Source: Clostridium thermosuccinogenes (lineage in GTDB: Bacteria; Bacillota; Clostridia; Acetivibrionales; DSM-5807). From it: a stretch of DNA of 64,000 nucleotides. Shown here piece by piece: positions 8,729 to 18,662 of the stretch. The first letter of the stretch is position 1. Each line of letters starts with the position of its first letter. The translations under genes were made by a program, and so were the position numbers. The stretch is taken from positions 3,125,665 through 3,189,664 of the forward strand of contig NZ_CP021850.1 in the NCBI RefSeq assembly GCF_002896855.1. Direction: 5' to 3'. The notes beneath the pieces were generated by a model. That model did not search any database and was not told where the DNA came from. It saw only the letters and a program-made list of their open reading frames with translations.

Positions 8729-9148
8729 TTAGAATGAGATAACATCAACCTGGCTGTTACTATCACTTTTAAAACTTACAATAATTTGATTAGGCATACA
8801 AACAATTGTTTTTGGATAGCCATCAATCCATCCAGTATTTGAACATATGGCTTGGGGGCAAATAGTTCTGTCCATAGGCAGCATTCTGACTTTTCTTTCT
8901 TTTACTTCAATATATCCAATCTCTCCATCAAACTCGAAATCATATATACCATTTTTATTCAAATCATCTTGTGTAAGTTGTAATAGTACTGCCCCTTTCC
9001 GCTGTACAACAACAACGTCATCTGGAGATTTTTTATGGTTACGTGTAAATACCCCGTATAACACAATTGTTATAATTAAAATCAATGCTATCAGAATCAC
9101 GTCATATGATGTAAAAACATTCATAAGACATAGACTTTTCTTTTTCAT
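8729..9148 (-). CDS. NusG-domain-II membrane-anchored protein
   Basis: A 139-residue protein with one N-terminal membrane helix (about 15-35) and an extracytoplasmic beta-rich domain. The pattern is that of the NusG_II family: YDFEFDGEIGYIEV, then ICPQAICSNTGW, then TIVCMPNQIIV. The conserved cysteines (CPxxxC and a later CMPN) suggest a disulfide or cofactor site. The function is not established; relatives often sit beside membrane redox or vitamin-transport genes. AAAGGGGA precedes the ATG. It lies 106 bases after lgt on the same strand, so the two may share a transcript. Confidence 0.75.
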   Translation of the reverse strand: MKKKSLCLMNVFTSYDVILIALILIITIVLYGVFTRNHKKSPDDVVVVQRKGAVLLQLTQDDLNKNGIYDFEFDGEIGYIEVKERKVRMLPMDRTICPQAICSNTGWIDGYPKTIVCMPNQIIVSFKSDSNSQVDVISF

Positions 9149-9254
9149 TGAAGTCCCCTTTTCTTTATCTCACTTCTCCTTTTCATGTTTTAAAATACAT
9201 CTTCTGCTTCCTATTATATATCCTATGTGTGAAGATTCTATGAAGAATAAGCTC

Positions 9255-10100
9255 TTATGCTTGAATTGTATAAAAAATTATCAAAGACACTGCTATCAAT
9301 GCGAGAGTAATCAAAACATCTTTTACCCAATCCAACGTACGAATAACTGCTTCCCCATTACTTTCGTTCGGATTGTCAACTCTTTTCTTTTTTGCAAAAA
9401 TCATAAATATTACCGCCCCTATTATTAGCAGCACACTTAATAGGTGAGATATTGAGAACCAACCCACAACCGACGGATTGCTCCTAAATAACTCCACTAT
9501 ACTTCTGTTAATTGCAAAAAGTATTACATACCATATAAAAAGCTGTCCGTCATATTTGATAGATTTACGTTTTCTCCATAAGATGAAAAACACAGCATAG
9601 TTTAGCAGGAATTCATAAACCTGTGCCGGGTGCAGCAGCTGATCCTGGCGCTCTATGCCCCACGGACGTGGTATGGACATGACTTTTCCGAATACATCAC
9701 AGCCAATTCTTCCAATTCCCTGCCCTAAAATGATGCCTGGTGCTATTGCATCAGCATATTTATAAAAGCTTAATTTATTATTCTTCCTGAAATAGAAAAA
9801 TGCAAAGATAGAGGCTCCCAGTAAGCCCCCATGTATGGATAGTCCTCCTTCATTTATTTTTATTATTTCTGCCGGGTTGTTGAGATAATAGGATAAATCA
9901 TAAAAGAGAATATAAAACACCCTTGCACCAACCACTGCTGAAATTATCGAGTATAAAGCAATATCAAACAACTTCCCAACATCAAGCTTTTTTCTTTTTA
10001 CCTCAAGATAGGCAACAAATATCCCGGCCAGTATGCCTAAAGCGATCATTACACCAAAGAAATGAACCGGTATGCCAAATATATGAAACAGAACTTTCAT
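9255..10100 (-). CDS. lgt: prolipoprotein diacylglyceryl transferase
   Basis: Moves diacylglyceryl from phosphatidylglycerol onto the lipobox cysteine of prelipoproteins in the membrane. The 281-residue protein has about seven membrane helices. It has the GGLSIHGGLLGA segment and a GQGIGRIGCDVFGK segment matching the Lgt signature, with the conserved Arg and Gly residues. The signature loop is shorter than in the common GRIGCFLNGCCYG form, so this is probably a second, divergent Lgt. Predicted substrates are not encoded next to it. AGGGGAG precedes the ATG. Confidence 0.85.
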   Translation of the reverse strand: MKVLFHIFGIPVHFFGVMIALGILAGIFVAYLEVKRKKLDVGKLFDIALYSIISAVVGARVFYILFYDLSYYLNNPAEIIKINEGGLSIHGGLLGASIFAFFYFRKNNKLSFYKYADAIAPGIILGQGIGRIGCDVFGKVMSIPRPWGIERQDQLLHPAQVYEFLLNYAVFFILWRKRKSIKYDGQLFIWYVILFAINRSIVELFRSNPSVVGWFSISHLLSVLLIIGAVIFMIFAKKKRVDNPNESNGEAVIRTLDWVKDVLITLALIAVSLIIFYTIQA

Positions 10101-10187
10101 TGTATTCTCCCCTCTACATCCCTATAGGTAGCCTAAAAAGGATGATCTAAGCAATTACCCTTATATATCCACTACTTTTTTTGTGGC

Positions 10188-10838
10188 TCATAAAACTCGT
10201 CTGACCTTATGACTCAATCGTATTGGAATAAAGGCAGGCACCAGCTTACGATACTCTACATATTTCTCACCAAAGAGTTCCACCATCTTCTTTTCTTCCT
10301 TTTTTGCAAGTCTTGCATACATAGTCAGCAGAATTGGTGCCATAATTATGGTAATTATCGTTGGCCACTGTATAAGAAATCCTATAATCATTAGTGCAAA
10401 ACCGCTGTACTGGGGATGTCTTACATACCTATAGATTCCATGTGTCACCAACTCACCATTGCCGGCATGTATTCCTTTCCATCCAAGAGCGATCACAATC
10501 AGGCCACTGAAAATGATAACATTGCTAAGCGGATGCAATATGGAATAAACTACTGTTGAACCTCCTGCAAGGGCAACCCACAAATGTCCATTCATATGAG
10601 TAAACGGATCAAGAACCGGATATTTGCTTCCCAAAATAGATGTTAAAAAATATATTGTAAGCGGAAATCCAAACATTTCACTAAACAAAGCTACCATAAA
10701 TGCTGCAAATGCACCTAAAGTACGCCAGTCTTTTTTTGTCGCAGGTTTGAAGGCCGTAAAGGTAAAAATACTGAATATGAGAATATTAAAAATAACTGAT
10801 CCCCATAATCCATACGCGTACTCATTATCGCCATTCAT
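10188..10838 (-). CDS. isoprenylcysteine/phospholipid methyltransferase-like membrane protein
   Basis: A 216-residue polytopic membrane protein. The C-terminal half carries the SAM-binding pattern of the ICMT/PEMT family: HGIYRYVRHPQYSGF, then EEKKMVELFGEKYVEYRK. Five to six helices are visible. The family methylates a small lipophilic or thiol substrate at the membrane; the substrate here cannot be inferred. AGGGAGTGAG precedes the ATG. It follows the Spo0E-like gene and precedes lgt on the minus strand, with short gaps. Confidence 0.8.
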   Translation of the reverse strand: MNGDNEYAYGLWGSVIFNILIFSIFTFTAFKPATKKDWRTLGAFAAFMVALFSEMFGFPLTIYFLTSILGSKYPVLDPFTHMNGHLWVALAGGSTVVYSILHPLSNVIIFSGLIVIALGWKGIHAGNGELVTHGIYRYVRHPQYSGFALMIIGFLIQWPTIITIIMAPILLTMYARLAKKEEKKMVELFGEKYVEYRKLVPAFIPIRLSHKVRRVL

Positions 10839-10885
10839 AAAGTCTCACTCCCTTTATTCGTAAAATTAATTAACTTGTTGAATAG

Positions 10886-11029
10886 CTATTCCAATACTCT
10901 TTTTCTATAGTATTCGAGTATAAGCTTATCCATCTTTTGGCTTATCGACAATGCTCTATCGTAATCAATGTGATCAGATGACATAACTTCATTTATTTCT
11001 TCTCTTACTTTCTCAATCTCTTCTTTCAT
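10886..11029 (-). CDS. Spo0E-like sporulation phosphatase
   Basis: A 47-residue protein of the Spo0E family of aspartyl-phosphate phosphatases, which dephosphorylate Spo0A~P and hold back sporulation. Two short helices carry the family signature SQKMDKLILEYY, equal to the SQxLD motif. I chose the ATG at 11029 because AAAGGGGA stands 6 bases upstream; the open frame to 11086 would overlap the next gene. A close relative lies at 14285-14434, giving two copies within 3.5 kb. Confidence 0.8.
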   Translation of the reverse strand: MKEEIEKVREEINEVMSSDHIDYDRALSISQKMDKLILEYYRKRVLE

Positions 11030-11060
11030 AAGCAATCCCCTTTTATAGTACATACTACAG

Positions 11061-13376
11061 CTATAAACTCTTAAAAAAACTGACAATCAGATAGATCACC
11101 GCCCCAGCTATTAGTGCTCCTGTAAACCCAATTGTCATAGATAGAATAACGGATAAAACAGAGCCAATTACCGATGTTACACCATTTACACCCCACATTA
11201 CCGGAACAATCACATTTTTTTTGCTTTCACCTATCAGTTTAAGTCCTCTTGGGAAAGGCATTCCCATAAAGAATCCCTGCAACATTACAAGAATTGACGC
11301 AACGATAATCCTCCCTGTAAGGTTTAAACCCGATGTACCTTCGAATATAAAGCCGAGGAACAGAAGCAATATAATGCTTATGACAGCTACCATAGCAGAT
11401 GGCAGATAGAAAGCTCCAATAACCCGGTTAAACAATCTACTATTACTCAAATATCCACCAATACCGCTTCCAACCAATAGCGCTGCCAGTACAAATGTGA
11501 AAGCCAGGGTCGGATGACCCAGATATAATATGAATTTCTGTATCAAAGGAGTTTCTATCATCATGAAGCCTATACCAAGTAGGCTGAAGTACATAGTCGG
11601 CTTGAAGTTTCCACTCTTAATAGCAAAAGGAGTAAACATTATAATACTTCCAATTGCCACTACCATCAATATTAGTATCAAGGTTGCAGGAACACCTTTA
11701 CCAAAATTATAAAAATATGGCCTGTTATCAGTTGCAGGAGTTACATTAGATTTAAAACCATTGACATAGTCCTTCAATGATATTTTTGCTTCCTTTATTT
11801 GCTGCAATGGTCCCTGTTCCTGAACCAGAGGCGCATATAAAGGTGCAATCTTGTTTTTCTTTGCTGTCTCCAGCAATCCTTTGCTTTCATCCTCAGTGAA
11901 TGGTTTGTTTTTGATTATAATCACAGGATCATGCATAGCAACTCCCCCATGTTGCTGTTGTATAAGTTGAGAATAAAGAGCAATGTAGTCAGGAGTATCT
12001 TTTAATGGTATACCTTTTTCATTTAGAGCCTGCATGGCTGTTGCTACAATTTTACTAAGATCATCTTCATCATGAGCCAAAAAGGCAATCTTTCCATTAT
12101 CACTTAGGTGATTAAGGTAATCTTTCATTGCCTCAACAGTATATATATAGTTTTCCGAAAGAGCATAAGCCATGCCCTGGGAGGTATTTGTCATAACAAG
12201 AGATAAAAAAATTAAATCATATTTATCCCGGGATCTTTGGACAAAGCTTCTTCCATCCTCACCATAGACCTTCACTTCAGGTCTGTTATAAATATTCCCG
12301 TTATATTCTCCAAAAGCTTTAACTGCATCAATACTTGATGTGTTGATTTCTACTGCCGATATTTCCTTGCTTCCCCTTGCAAGAGCATATAATACGTCCC
12401 GGCCGCCACCTGGCCCGATTAACAGTGTTTTATCGTTCCTGCCAATTGTAAAAGGGAGAAATCCCGAATCAGCCTCAAACTTTTTCAAACTTTCAACATC
12501 ACCATCAAATTCATACATTGGAGCATTAGCAGCCCCATCGATAGTCAATATCATATCCTCTGGTTTTTGAGGTATTTTAATTACGTCAGTTCGGGAAAAA
12601 GCGTTCCATTCAGAAAATACGATTTCTGGTGATAGCCCAGCTTTTATTAATTTTCCGTAAGTCTTTTTGCTATTGTTAAGTATACCGTTAAAGTTCTTTT
12701 CAATTGAGTTTATATACTGTACGGGTAATATAAGGCCTACCACAAGAATCAACGGCAAAACATACCCGATAGCTTTAATTTTCTTTGCAGACACAGGCAA
12801 AATCAATGCAGGTAATAAAGCGATAATACTAAGAATTAAAACTGTCCTGAACATACCTGCATTATTCAAAAGAAAGATGACAGCTACACTTCCTACACCG
12901 GAACCAACTAAATCCGCAAAGTATAATTTACCACTGATTCCCGAAAACTCAGTAAAGAGTATGGAGTATACATACCCACCAATAAGGAACGGTATGGTAC
13001 CAAGCACAATGTAAATAAGCATATTATTTACAAATGGAAGCAGATAGTTTAAAGAAAAAACTATAATATAACTGGCTGCAAGAATAATAGACCCTTTATT
13101 TAATTGTCCCTTCATGTCCTCCTGGTTTACTGCTACTTTTCTTTTACCCAATTTTACAATAGGCTTTCTACCCTTTTTCCTTATCATGTATGCAATAATA
13201 CTGCCTATACCCAGACCCAAAATAGCAAATGATGTTGTTAAAAACACATAATGGTATGATAATACTGCTGAATACAGTCTGGTTAATACTACCTGATAAA
13301 CAAACAAGGAAACAGATATAAAGAAAATGCTTAGTAATATCGTAATTTTACTTTCTTTATTTTTAGCTTCAGTCAC
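11061..13376 (-). CDS. membrane protein with spermidine-synthase-like domain
   Basis: A 771-residue fusion. About seven N-terminal helices (to about 230) are followed by a soluble Rossmann domain (about 300-520), then seven or so C-terminal helices. The Rossmann domain has LLIGPGGGRDVLYALARG, SAVEINTSSIDAV and GEDGRSFVQRS, the SAM or decarboxy-SAM binding layout of SpeE-like enzymes. Such fusions are known in Firmicutes but their substrate is unsettled, so polyamine synthesis should not be assumed. It starts with GTG behind GAGGAGA. The gene is isolated, with the Spo0E-like gene 31 bases downstream. Confidence 0.75.
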   Translation of the reverse strand: MTEAKNKESKITILLSIFFISVSLFVYQVVLTRLYSAVLSYHYVFLTTSFAILGLGIGSIIAYMIRKKGRKPIVKLGKRKVAVNQEDMKGQLNKGSIILAASYIIVFSLNYLLPFVNNMLIYIVLGTIPFLIGGYVYSILFTEFSGISGKLYFADLVGSGVGSVAVIFLLNNAGMFRTVLILSIIALLPALILPVSAKKIKAIGYVLPLILVVGLILPVQYINSIEKNFNGILNNSKKTYGKLIKAGLSPEIVFSEWNAFSRTDVIKIPQKPEDMILTIDGAANAPMYEFDGDVESLKKFEADSGFLPFTIGRNDKTLLIGPGGGRDVLYALARGSKEISAVEINTSSIDAVKAFGEYNGNIYNRPEVKVYGEDGRSFVQRSRDKYDLIFLSLVMTNTSQGMAYALSENYIYTVEAMKDYLNHLSDNGKIAFLAHDEDDLSKIVATAMQALNEKGIPLKDTPDYIALYSQLIQQQHGGVAMHDPVIIIKNKPFTEDESKGLLETAKKNKIAPLYAPLVQEQGPLQQIKEAKISLKDYVNGFKSNVTPATDNRPYFYNFGKGVPATLILILMVVAIGSIIMFTPFAIKSGNFKPTMYFSLLGIGFMMIETPLIQKFILYLGHPTLAFTFVLAALLVGSGIGGYLSNSRLFNRVIGAFYLPSAMVAVISIILLLFLGFIFEGTSGLNLTGRIIVASILVMLQGFFMGMPFPRGLKLIGESKKNVIVPVMWGVNGVTSVIGSVLSVILSMTIGFTGALIAGAVIYLIVSFFKSL

Positions 13377-13536
13377 TTCTATCTCTCCTCTTCCGTCATT
13401 ATCTTTGTCATTGTCCTCATTGTAATGGTATCAGTTTAATTTGAAGAACTTGTGGAGATAGTGCTCTAAGAAATGAACATGATATGAATAAATTGTTAAC
13501 TTTGACCCTGAGAATTTTATGTACTATATTCTAGCC

Positions 13537-13662
13537 TCAACGCATTACTGTCCCTGTGGATTCTAACTCCTTGTCAGTATATCTTTTTTCTATTTGAAGG
13601 TAACTAAGAGTATCCTCAATAATTTTTGCTACCACTGGACCTGCTACAGTACCCCCGCATTG
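13537..13662 (-). pseudogene. C-terminal remnant of a SpoVD-like penicillin-binding protein
   Basis: The minus strand reads GGTVAGPVVAKIIEDTLSYL, then LQIEKRYTDKELE and a stop. The GGT(V)AGPV..I(V)EDTL.YL pattern is typical just after the transpeptidase core of SpoVD/PBP2B proteins. Only about 40 codons remain, with no upstream catalytic domain, so this is a fragment. It abuts, head to head, the plus-strand start of an NhaC fragment. Confidence 0.6.
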
Positions 13663-13683
13663 GTTTTATAAGGAGGTTTCTGC

Positions 13684-13965
13684 ATGCAGTGGCTATCATT
13701 AATTCCAGCACTAACAACAATTTTTCTAAGATTTAAAACAAAAAAATTGATTCCCTCCCTGCTCGCAGGAGTAGTAATCGGTTCATTTATAAGTACCCGA
13801 ACACTCTGTAACGGTATTACCTCCATCGGAGAGTTTATCATTGATATTATGACTGATAAAGACAGCGCTTACACCTTGGGCTTTCTTATAACATTCGGTG
13901 CTCTTGCCGAGTTAATTGAAATGGCAGAGGTTTTAGCCGAAGTTGGAAAAATGGGCCAAAAGTGA
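13684..13965 (+). pseudogene. N-terminal fragment of an NhaC-family Na+/H+ antiporter
   Basis: It starts normally (AAGGAGGT before the ATG) with MQWLSLIPALTTIFLRFKTK, then TKKLIPSLLAGVVIGSFIST and YTLGFLITFGALAELIEMA. This is the N-terminus I associate with NhaC-type antiporters of more than 400 residues. Here it stops after 93 residues in unrelated sequence (EVLAEVGKMGQK). It is a truncated gene and should not transport ions. Confidence 0.6.
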
Positions 13966-13980
13966 AAAAGGTGTATTAGG

Positions 13981-14232
13981 CTGGTCCATTATCGGGATCA
14001 GCAAAACATATACAAGGATTCAAGAACCAATTACAAAGTCAGGGTTCACAAAGAACTGTACGAAAATGGAAAACTAATAGCCAGAACCTTATTTGACCAG
14101 CACTATTACGCACAAATAAAAGGACTAATTCATATTGGAGTTAAAGAAAAGGAACAACCTTTTGTTGTCCCTATATTTGAGAAGTTTCCCTTCCCTACGA
14201 AGAAGTCCTCTTTTTATTGCTGGAAATGCTGA
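13981..14232 (+). pseudogene. fragment of a G5/VanW-like surface protein (tentative)
   Basis: A plus-strand frame without a start codon reads YKVRVHKELYENGKLIARTL, then FDQHYYAQIKGLIHIGVKEK, and ends at 14232. The ELYENGKL... and IKGLIHIGVK pattern resembles the end of G5 domains in VanW-type proteins. The match is by eye and weak. With its two neighbours it makes three broken genes in about 700 bases. Confidence 0.35.
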
Positions 14233-14284
14233 GAATGCAGAGAAAAAAATAAGTTCACAAACATTACGTCTTTTGTTCTTTTTT

Positions 14285-14434
14285 TTAGCTTACATTATTT
14301 AAATCAGATTTATAATATTCAATTATTAGCTTATCCATCATCTGGCTTATCAATAGTGTTTCATCAAGGTCAAATGAGTCAAAGTCCATCATTTTATTTA
14401 ATGTTTCTCTTACTTCCTCCATCTCACTTTTCAT
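14285..14434 (-). CDS. second Spo0E-like sporulation phosphatase
   Basis: A 49-residue product starting MKSEMEEVRETLNKMM with the family core LLISQMMDKLIIEYY. It clearly resembles the Spo0E-like protein at 10886-11029 and probably also blunts Spo0A phosphorylation. It lies 14 bases after the small Met/His-rich membrane protein gene, at the tail of the copper cluster on the minus strand. Confidence 0.75.
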   Translation of the reverse strand: MKSEMEEVRETLNKMMDFDSFDLDETLLISQMMDKLIIEYYKSDLNNVS

Positions 14435-14448
14435 ATACAATCTTCTAA

Positions 14449-14790
14449 TTATTCAGCTTTTTCTTTAATCTGTCTGATTTCTGTCTGCTCAGTTGAAACA
14501 TTTGGAGTATAATTTTGCTTGTCCTCTTTATCTTTATGCCCCTTCATCATCATTGGCATCATTACCATCATCATGAGTGGGCATGCCAGTGCAGCAAGTA
14601 AAGTTAAAAATCCGTTTGCTCCTGTTCCCAATCCGGCGCTTTTCAGCAGTGGAATGATCAGAAGCAGAATTACAGGTGCTCCGCAGCATATAAGCATCAT
14701 GAGCATGTGAGACAAATGTCCTTTATGTCCTTTATGTCCTTTTTCATTCTTGTTTCCATTGTTGTTATCATGATTACCATGGCAATTCAT
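14449..14790 (-). CDS. small His/Met-rich membrane protein of the copper cluster
   Basis: A 113-residue protein with an N-terminal stretch rich in His, Asn and Lys (GHKGHKGHLSHM). Two membrane helices carry ICCGAPV in the first and a Met-rich run (MMMVMMPMMM) after the second. Such His/Met/Cys content suits copper or heavy-metal binding at the membrane. The family is not firmly recognised; DUF2933-type proteins look similar. I prefer the ATG at 14790, about 9 bases after AAAGG, over the one at 14799. It lies downstream of the YHS-domain gene in the copper cluster. Confidence 0.6.
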   Translation of the reverse strand: MNCHGNHDNNNGNKNEKGHKGHKGHLSHMLMMLICCGAPVILLLIIPLLKSAGLGTGANGFLTLLAALACPLMMMVMMPMMMKGHKDKEDKQNYTPNVSTEQTEIRQIKEKAE

Positions 14791-14991
14791 ATAATTCATC
14801 CTTTCTAAGAATAACCAATATGATTTAGTTTCTATGTCTTTAACTTAACTTAATTCAAATTCCTCTATTATTGATTATAGCAACTCATTTTGTAGAAGTT
14901 ATGGAGATAAAGCTGGATTGCTAAAAAATTCATTTAATAATTTGTATGTTATAAATTTCTATATACTTACAAGAAATTTTGGTTATTGATC

Positions 14992-15333
14992 CTATAAAGA
15001 CCCTTGATGCTTTCTTACAAAATTACTTCTGCAACTCTCACTGCAAAAATAATAAGTCTTACCATCTATTTTTTGTCTTATAGCAGTTTCAGGGTTCACA
15101 TACATTCCACAAACAGGGTCGCGAACCATTTCTACTTGGTTATTCATTTGATTGCTCATATGACTAGAGCCATACTGCCCATTGCCTCCATTATGTCCCA
15201 AGTGGTCATGTCCGCTGTTGCCGTGTCCACCGTGAGAATGTCCGCCGCCACAGCAACCACCGCCCTTAAACATCATGTATGCGAATGCGCCAACTAAAAG
15301 TAAATACCACCAATTTTGCAACAAAAATTCCAT
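14992..15333 (-). CDS. membrane-anchored YHS-domain metal-binding protein
   Basis: A 113-residue protein with one membrane helix near the start (FLLQNWWYLLLVGAFAYMMF), then a His/Gly/Cys-rich linker (GGGCCGGGHSHGGHG). A C-terminal YHS domain with DPVCGMYV and YYFCSESCRSNF should bind copper or a similar soft metal. The ATG at 15333 has GTGAGGTG upstream; the frame opens further up without good signals. It lies between copZ and the Met-rich membrane protein on the same strand, so a role in copper handling is likely. Confidence 0.8.
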   Translation of the reverse strand: MEFLLQNWWYLLLVGAFAYMMFKGGGCCGGGHSHGGHGNSGHDHLGHNGGNGQYGSSHMSNQMNNQVEMVRDPVCGMYVNPETAIRQKIDGKTYYFCSESCRSNFVRKHQGSL

Positions 15334-15525
15334 ATATAAACACCTCACTGTTCTTTGATTTTGATCCATTCAATATTTCTATATATCTGTGCTTTTGTGC
15401 TATTTTTATAATATCAAACAATTATGGTATTCCTGTGAAGAACATATATCATAATAATGATTTTTCTTAACGTTTACTACTTATAAAGAATGGACAGCAA
15501 TTATATGCTGCCCACTCCATGTATT

Positions 15526-15735
15526 TTATTGAATTTTAGTGACTTCATATCCTGCATCTTTTACTGCTGCTTTAATCTTCTCATCCTCAACATCGTGGGC
15601 TAATTCAATAACTGCAACCTTTCCTTCAAGGTCAACCTTTGCGGATTTAATACCGCATACTTCCTTTAATGCTTCTTCAACATGCGTCGCACAATGGCTG
15701 CATGTCATACCTTCTATGAATACTTTCTTTGTCAT
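15526..15735 (-). CDS. copZ: copper chaperone
   Basis: A 69-residue heavy-metal-associated domain with the copper ligand motif MTCSHC near the start and the usual ferredoxin-like fold signature (KSAKVDLEGKVAVIEL). It carries Cu(I) in the cytosol and hands it to the exporting ATPase encoded upstream. The ATG at 15735 follows AAAGGA at a good spacing; an ATG three codons earlier is too close to that site. It lies 44 bases after copA. Confidence 0.88.
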   Translation of the reverse strand: MTKKVFIEGMTCSHCATHVEEALKEVCGIKSAKVDLEGKVAVIELAHDVEDEKIKAAVKDAGYEVTKIQ

Positions 15736-15779
15736 GAATATCATCCTTTCCTGAAATAGATTGTATTTGTTGTTTAATA

Positions 15780-18239
15780 TTAATGCAAAGGTTTAAATCT
15801 TTTAAGCCTTAGAGCATTCGCTAATACTGATACTGAACTGAATGCCATAGCACCAGCTGCTATAATCGGGTTTAATAACGGTCCGCCAAACAGATAAAGC
15901 AAGCCTGCTGCTACCGGTATACCGGCCGTATTATAAGCAAACGCCCAGAACAGGTTTTGTTTGATATTTCTTATAGTTCGCTTGCTTAGCTGTATAGCAG
16001 TCGGTACATCCATAAGGTCACTTCTCATGAGTACAATATCCGCAGATTCCATTGCAACATCTGTTCCTGACCCTATAGCGATCCCTATATCAGCCTGTGC
16101 TAGAGCAGGAGCATCATTTATGCCATCACCTACCATTGCAACCTTCTTACCTTCTGACTGAAGCTTTTTAACTTCATTGGCTTTGTCTTGTGGCAGAACT
16201 TCCGCCAGCACTCTATCAATACCTACCTGTCTGGCGATGGCTTCTGCAGTTCGTCTGTTGTCACCAGTAATCATAGCTACCTCTATCCCCATGCTGTGCA
16301 ATACTTCTATTGCCCTCTTGCTGCTTGATTTCATTACATCGGCTACAGCTATAATACCTGCAAGCTTATTACCAATTGAAATAAACATGGGCGTTTTGCC
16401 TTCTTCTGCCAGCTTATCAGACTCTTTTTGCAGAGTTATTTCTATCTGTCTGTCATCCATAAGCTTTTTGTTGCCCAATAACATCTTTTTCCCTTGTATC
16501 ACTACCTCAATCCCGTGACCTGGTATCGCTTCAAAGCTTTCTACATTTAAGAATTCTATATTCTTATCCTTTGCGGCATTGACAATCGCTTCGCCTAAAG
16601 GATGCTCAGAACCTTTCTCTGCAGAAGCAGATAACTGCAATAGCTCTGTTTCATCAATCACACCACTTGTAACTATATTAGTAACTTTTGGCTTACCTTC
16701 GGTAATGGTGCCGGTTTTGTCAAATACAATAGTTTTAATTTTATGTGTAGTCTCTAGAGCTTCTCCCCCTTTTATCAGTACACCGTACTCGGCACCTTTT
16801 CCGGTTCCTACCATTATGGCTGTCGGTGTTGCCAGTCCCAGAGCACATGGGCAAGCTATAACCAAAACTGCGATGAATATAGTTAGAGAAAATATAGCCG
16901 ACATCCCTGAAAGGTACCAAGCGGCACCTGATATAACAGCAATAGCAATTACTATCGGCACAAAGTAGCCTGATATAACATCCGCCAACTTAGCTATCGG
17001 TGCTTTAGAACCCTGTGCATCTTCCACAAGTTTGATAATTTGAGCAAGAGCCGTATCCTTACCTACCTTTGTGGCTTTAAACTTTATAGTACCATTTTTG
17101 TTTATGCTTGCTCCGATCACTTTACTACCTGCATTTTTCTCAACAGGTATGCTTTCTCCTGTAAGCATGGATTCATCTACTGAAGTTCTACCTTCAACTA
17201 CTTCTCCGTCTACCGGGATTTTTTCACCGGGCTTTACAAGAATAATATCTCCTACCTCCACTTCTTCAATTGGTATAATCATTTCTTTTCCATCTTGAAT
17301 AATAGTTGCAGTTTTTGGGGCAAGCCCCATTAACTTTTTGATAGCTTCAGAAGTTTTACCTTTTGTAACAGCCTCAAGATATTTACCCAAAAGAATCAAT
17401 GCTATAATAACACCTGCAGTTTCAAAGTATAAATCTTTGGCATATTCGTTATTACCCTGCGCAATTTGAAATATAGCGTAAATGCCGTACAGGAACGCTG
17501 CACTTGTGCCCATTGCTATCAATGAATCCATATTAGGTTCTCGTCTAATGAGCCTGCTAAAACCTACTGTGTAGAACCGATACCCTGATATCACTATAGG
17601 AATTGTCAATATAAGCTGTATCAAACCAAAATTAAGCGGATTCATTTCGGGCATAATAATTTCTGGTAAAGGAAATCCAAACAGGTGTCCCATTGCGATA
17701 TATAAAAGGGGAATAGTAAATATTGTAGCCACTAAAAACTTTGTCCACAGAGATTTCATTTCTTTTTCTCTACGTTCCCTTTCATGGTCTATCTGTTCAC
17801 CAGCCTCAATCTCCAATGCCTTATAACCTGCTTTCGAGATTGCATCCTTTATCTCAGATATCCTTGTACTTGAAGAATTATAAACCACCTTGGCTTTTTC
17901 TGTCGCAAAGTTTACACTTACTTCATTTATCCCATTCAACTTCCTTATTGACTTTTCAATTGCATTAGCACAAGATGCACATGTCATTCCGGATATAGGT
18001 ATAATAATTTCTCGGCTACTTTCATTTTTATCTTCCTGTGCGCTATAACCAGCCTTTTTTACCGCTTCTTTTATATTCTGAATGTCTGTTTTGCTTTCAT
18101 CAAATTCTACATTCAACTTTTCAGATGCAAAATTTACATTGGCCGAATGTACTCCATCTACCTTACCTACACTTCTTTCAACCGCCTTTGCACAGGATGC
18201 ACATGTCATTCCTGTTACACTTAGTATTTCTTTTTTCAT
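15780..18239 (-). CDS. copA: copper-exporting P1B-type ATPase
   Basis: An 819-residue Cu(I) exporter. Two N-terminal metal domains each carry GMTCASC (near 11 and 86). Eight membrane helices are expected, with the intramembrane metal site CPC in [12 protein letters not shown] (near 463). The phosphorylation motif [11 protein letters not shown] (near 505), SEHPLGEAI and [10 protein letters not shown] (near 708) are intact. It is transcribed after csoR and before copZ, the standard copper-detoxification order. An AAGGTGG ribosome site precedes the ATG. Length and motifs are those of a complete, active enzyme. Confidence 0.95.
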   Translation of the reverse strand: MKKEILSVTGMTCASCAKAVERSVGKVDGVHSANVNFASEKLNVEFDESKTDIQNIKEAVKKAGYSAQEDKNESSREIIIPISGMTCASCANAIEKSIRKLNGINEVSVNFATEKAKVVYNSSSTRISEIKDAISKAGYKALEIEAGEQIDHERERREKEMKSLWTKFLVATIFTIPLLYIAMGHLFGFPLPEIIMPEMNPLNFGLIQLILTIPIVISGYRFYTVGFSRLIRREPNMDSLIAMGTSAAFLYGIYAIFQIAQGNNEYAKDLYFETAGVIIALILLGKYLEAVTKGKTSEAIKKLMGLAPKTATIIQDGKEMIIPIEEVEVGDIILVKPGEKIPVDGEVVEGRTSVDESMLTGESIPVEKNAGSKVIGASINKNGTIKFKATKVGKDTALAQIIKLVEDAQGSKAPIAKLADVISGYFVPIVIAIAVISGAAWYLSGMSAIFSLTIFIAVLVIACPCALGLATPTAIMVGTGKGAEYGVLIKGGEALETTHKIKTIVFDKTGTITEGKPKVTNIVTSGVIDETELLQLSASAEKGSEHPLGEAIVNAAKDKNIEFLNVESFEAIPGHGIEVVIQGKKMLLGNKKLMDDRQIEITLQKESDKLAEEGKTPMFISIGNKLAGIIAVADVMKSSSKRAIEVLHSMGIEVAMITGDNRRTAEAIARQVGIDRVLAEVLPQDKANEVKKLQSEGKKVAMVGDGINDAPALAQADIGIAIGSGTDVAMESADIVLMRSDLMDVPTAIQLSKRTIRNIKQNLFWAFAYNTAGIPVAAGLLYLFGGPLLNPIIAAGAMAFSSVSVLANALRLKRFKPLH

Positions 18240-18309
18240 AGCTGCACCACCTTATATTTATTTTAAGGAAATTTACTGTATTCACTTTCATTACTAAACC
18301 TCTTTACAA

Positions 18310-18582
18310 TTACTTTGCATATTTATCAATAAGTTCTATGATTTCATCCACTTTTTCATCCCCCACACTCTGGCCCTCTGTAAATGCCTCTTTTACACAG
18401 TGCTTAATATGCTGATCGATTATTTTTAAGTTCGCTTTCTTAAGTAACGCCTGTACCGAAAGTATTTGTTTTGAAATATCAATACAGTATCTGTCATCTT
18501 CTAACATCTTAATAATTCCATCCATTTGTCCCCTAGAGGTTTTTAAAAGATTAAGCACTTGCTTTTTATCACCACAATCCAT
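18310..18582 (-). CDS. csoR: copper-sensing repressor
   Basis: A 90-residue all-helical CsoR/RcnR-family repressor. DNA binding is released when Cu(I) is coordinated. The copper ligands of the family are present: Cys in YCIDISKQ, and His and Cys in HIKHCV. TSRGQMDGIIKMLEDDR is the usual first helix. It is the first gene of the operon, so it represses itself and the exporter. A GGAGGT site precedes the ATG, and a strong promoter with a GC-rich inverted repeat lies 80-140 bases upstream. Confidence 0.9.
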   Translation of the reverse strand: MDCGDKKQVLNLLKTSRGQMDGIIKMLEDDRYCIDISKQILSVQALLKKANLKIIDQHIKHCVKEAFTEGQSVGDEKVDEIIELIDKYAK

Positions 18583-18662
18583 TCTAATACCTCCAAACTA
18601 TAATTTTATTCAACGACCGGGTTATGATTTATATAATTCCCACTTCGAAATATATATCAACC

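Noticed and set aside
13644-13841. Minus-strand frame overlapping the NhaC fragment
   Set aside because: It is antisense to recognisable NhaC sequence and runs into the SpoVD-like remnant in the wrong frame.
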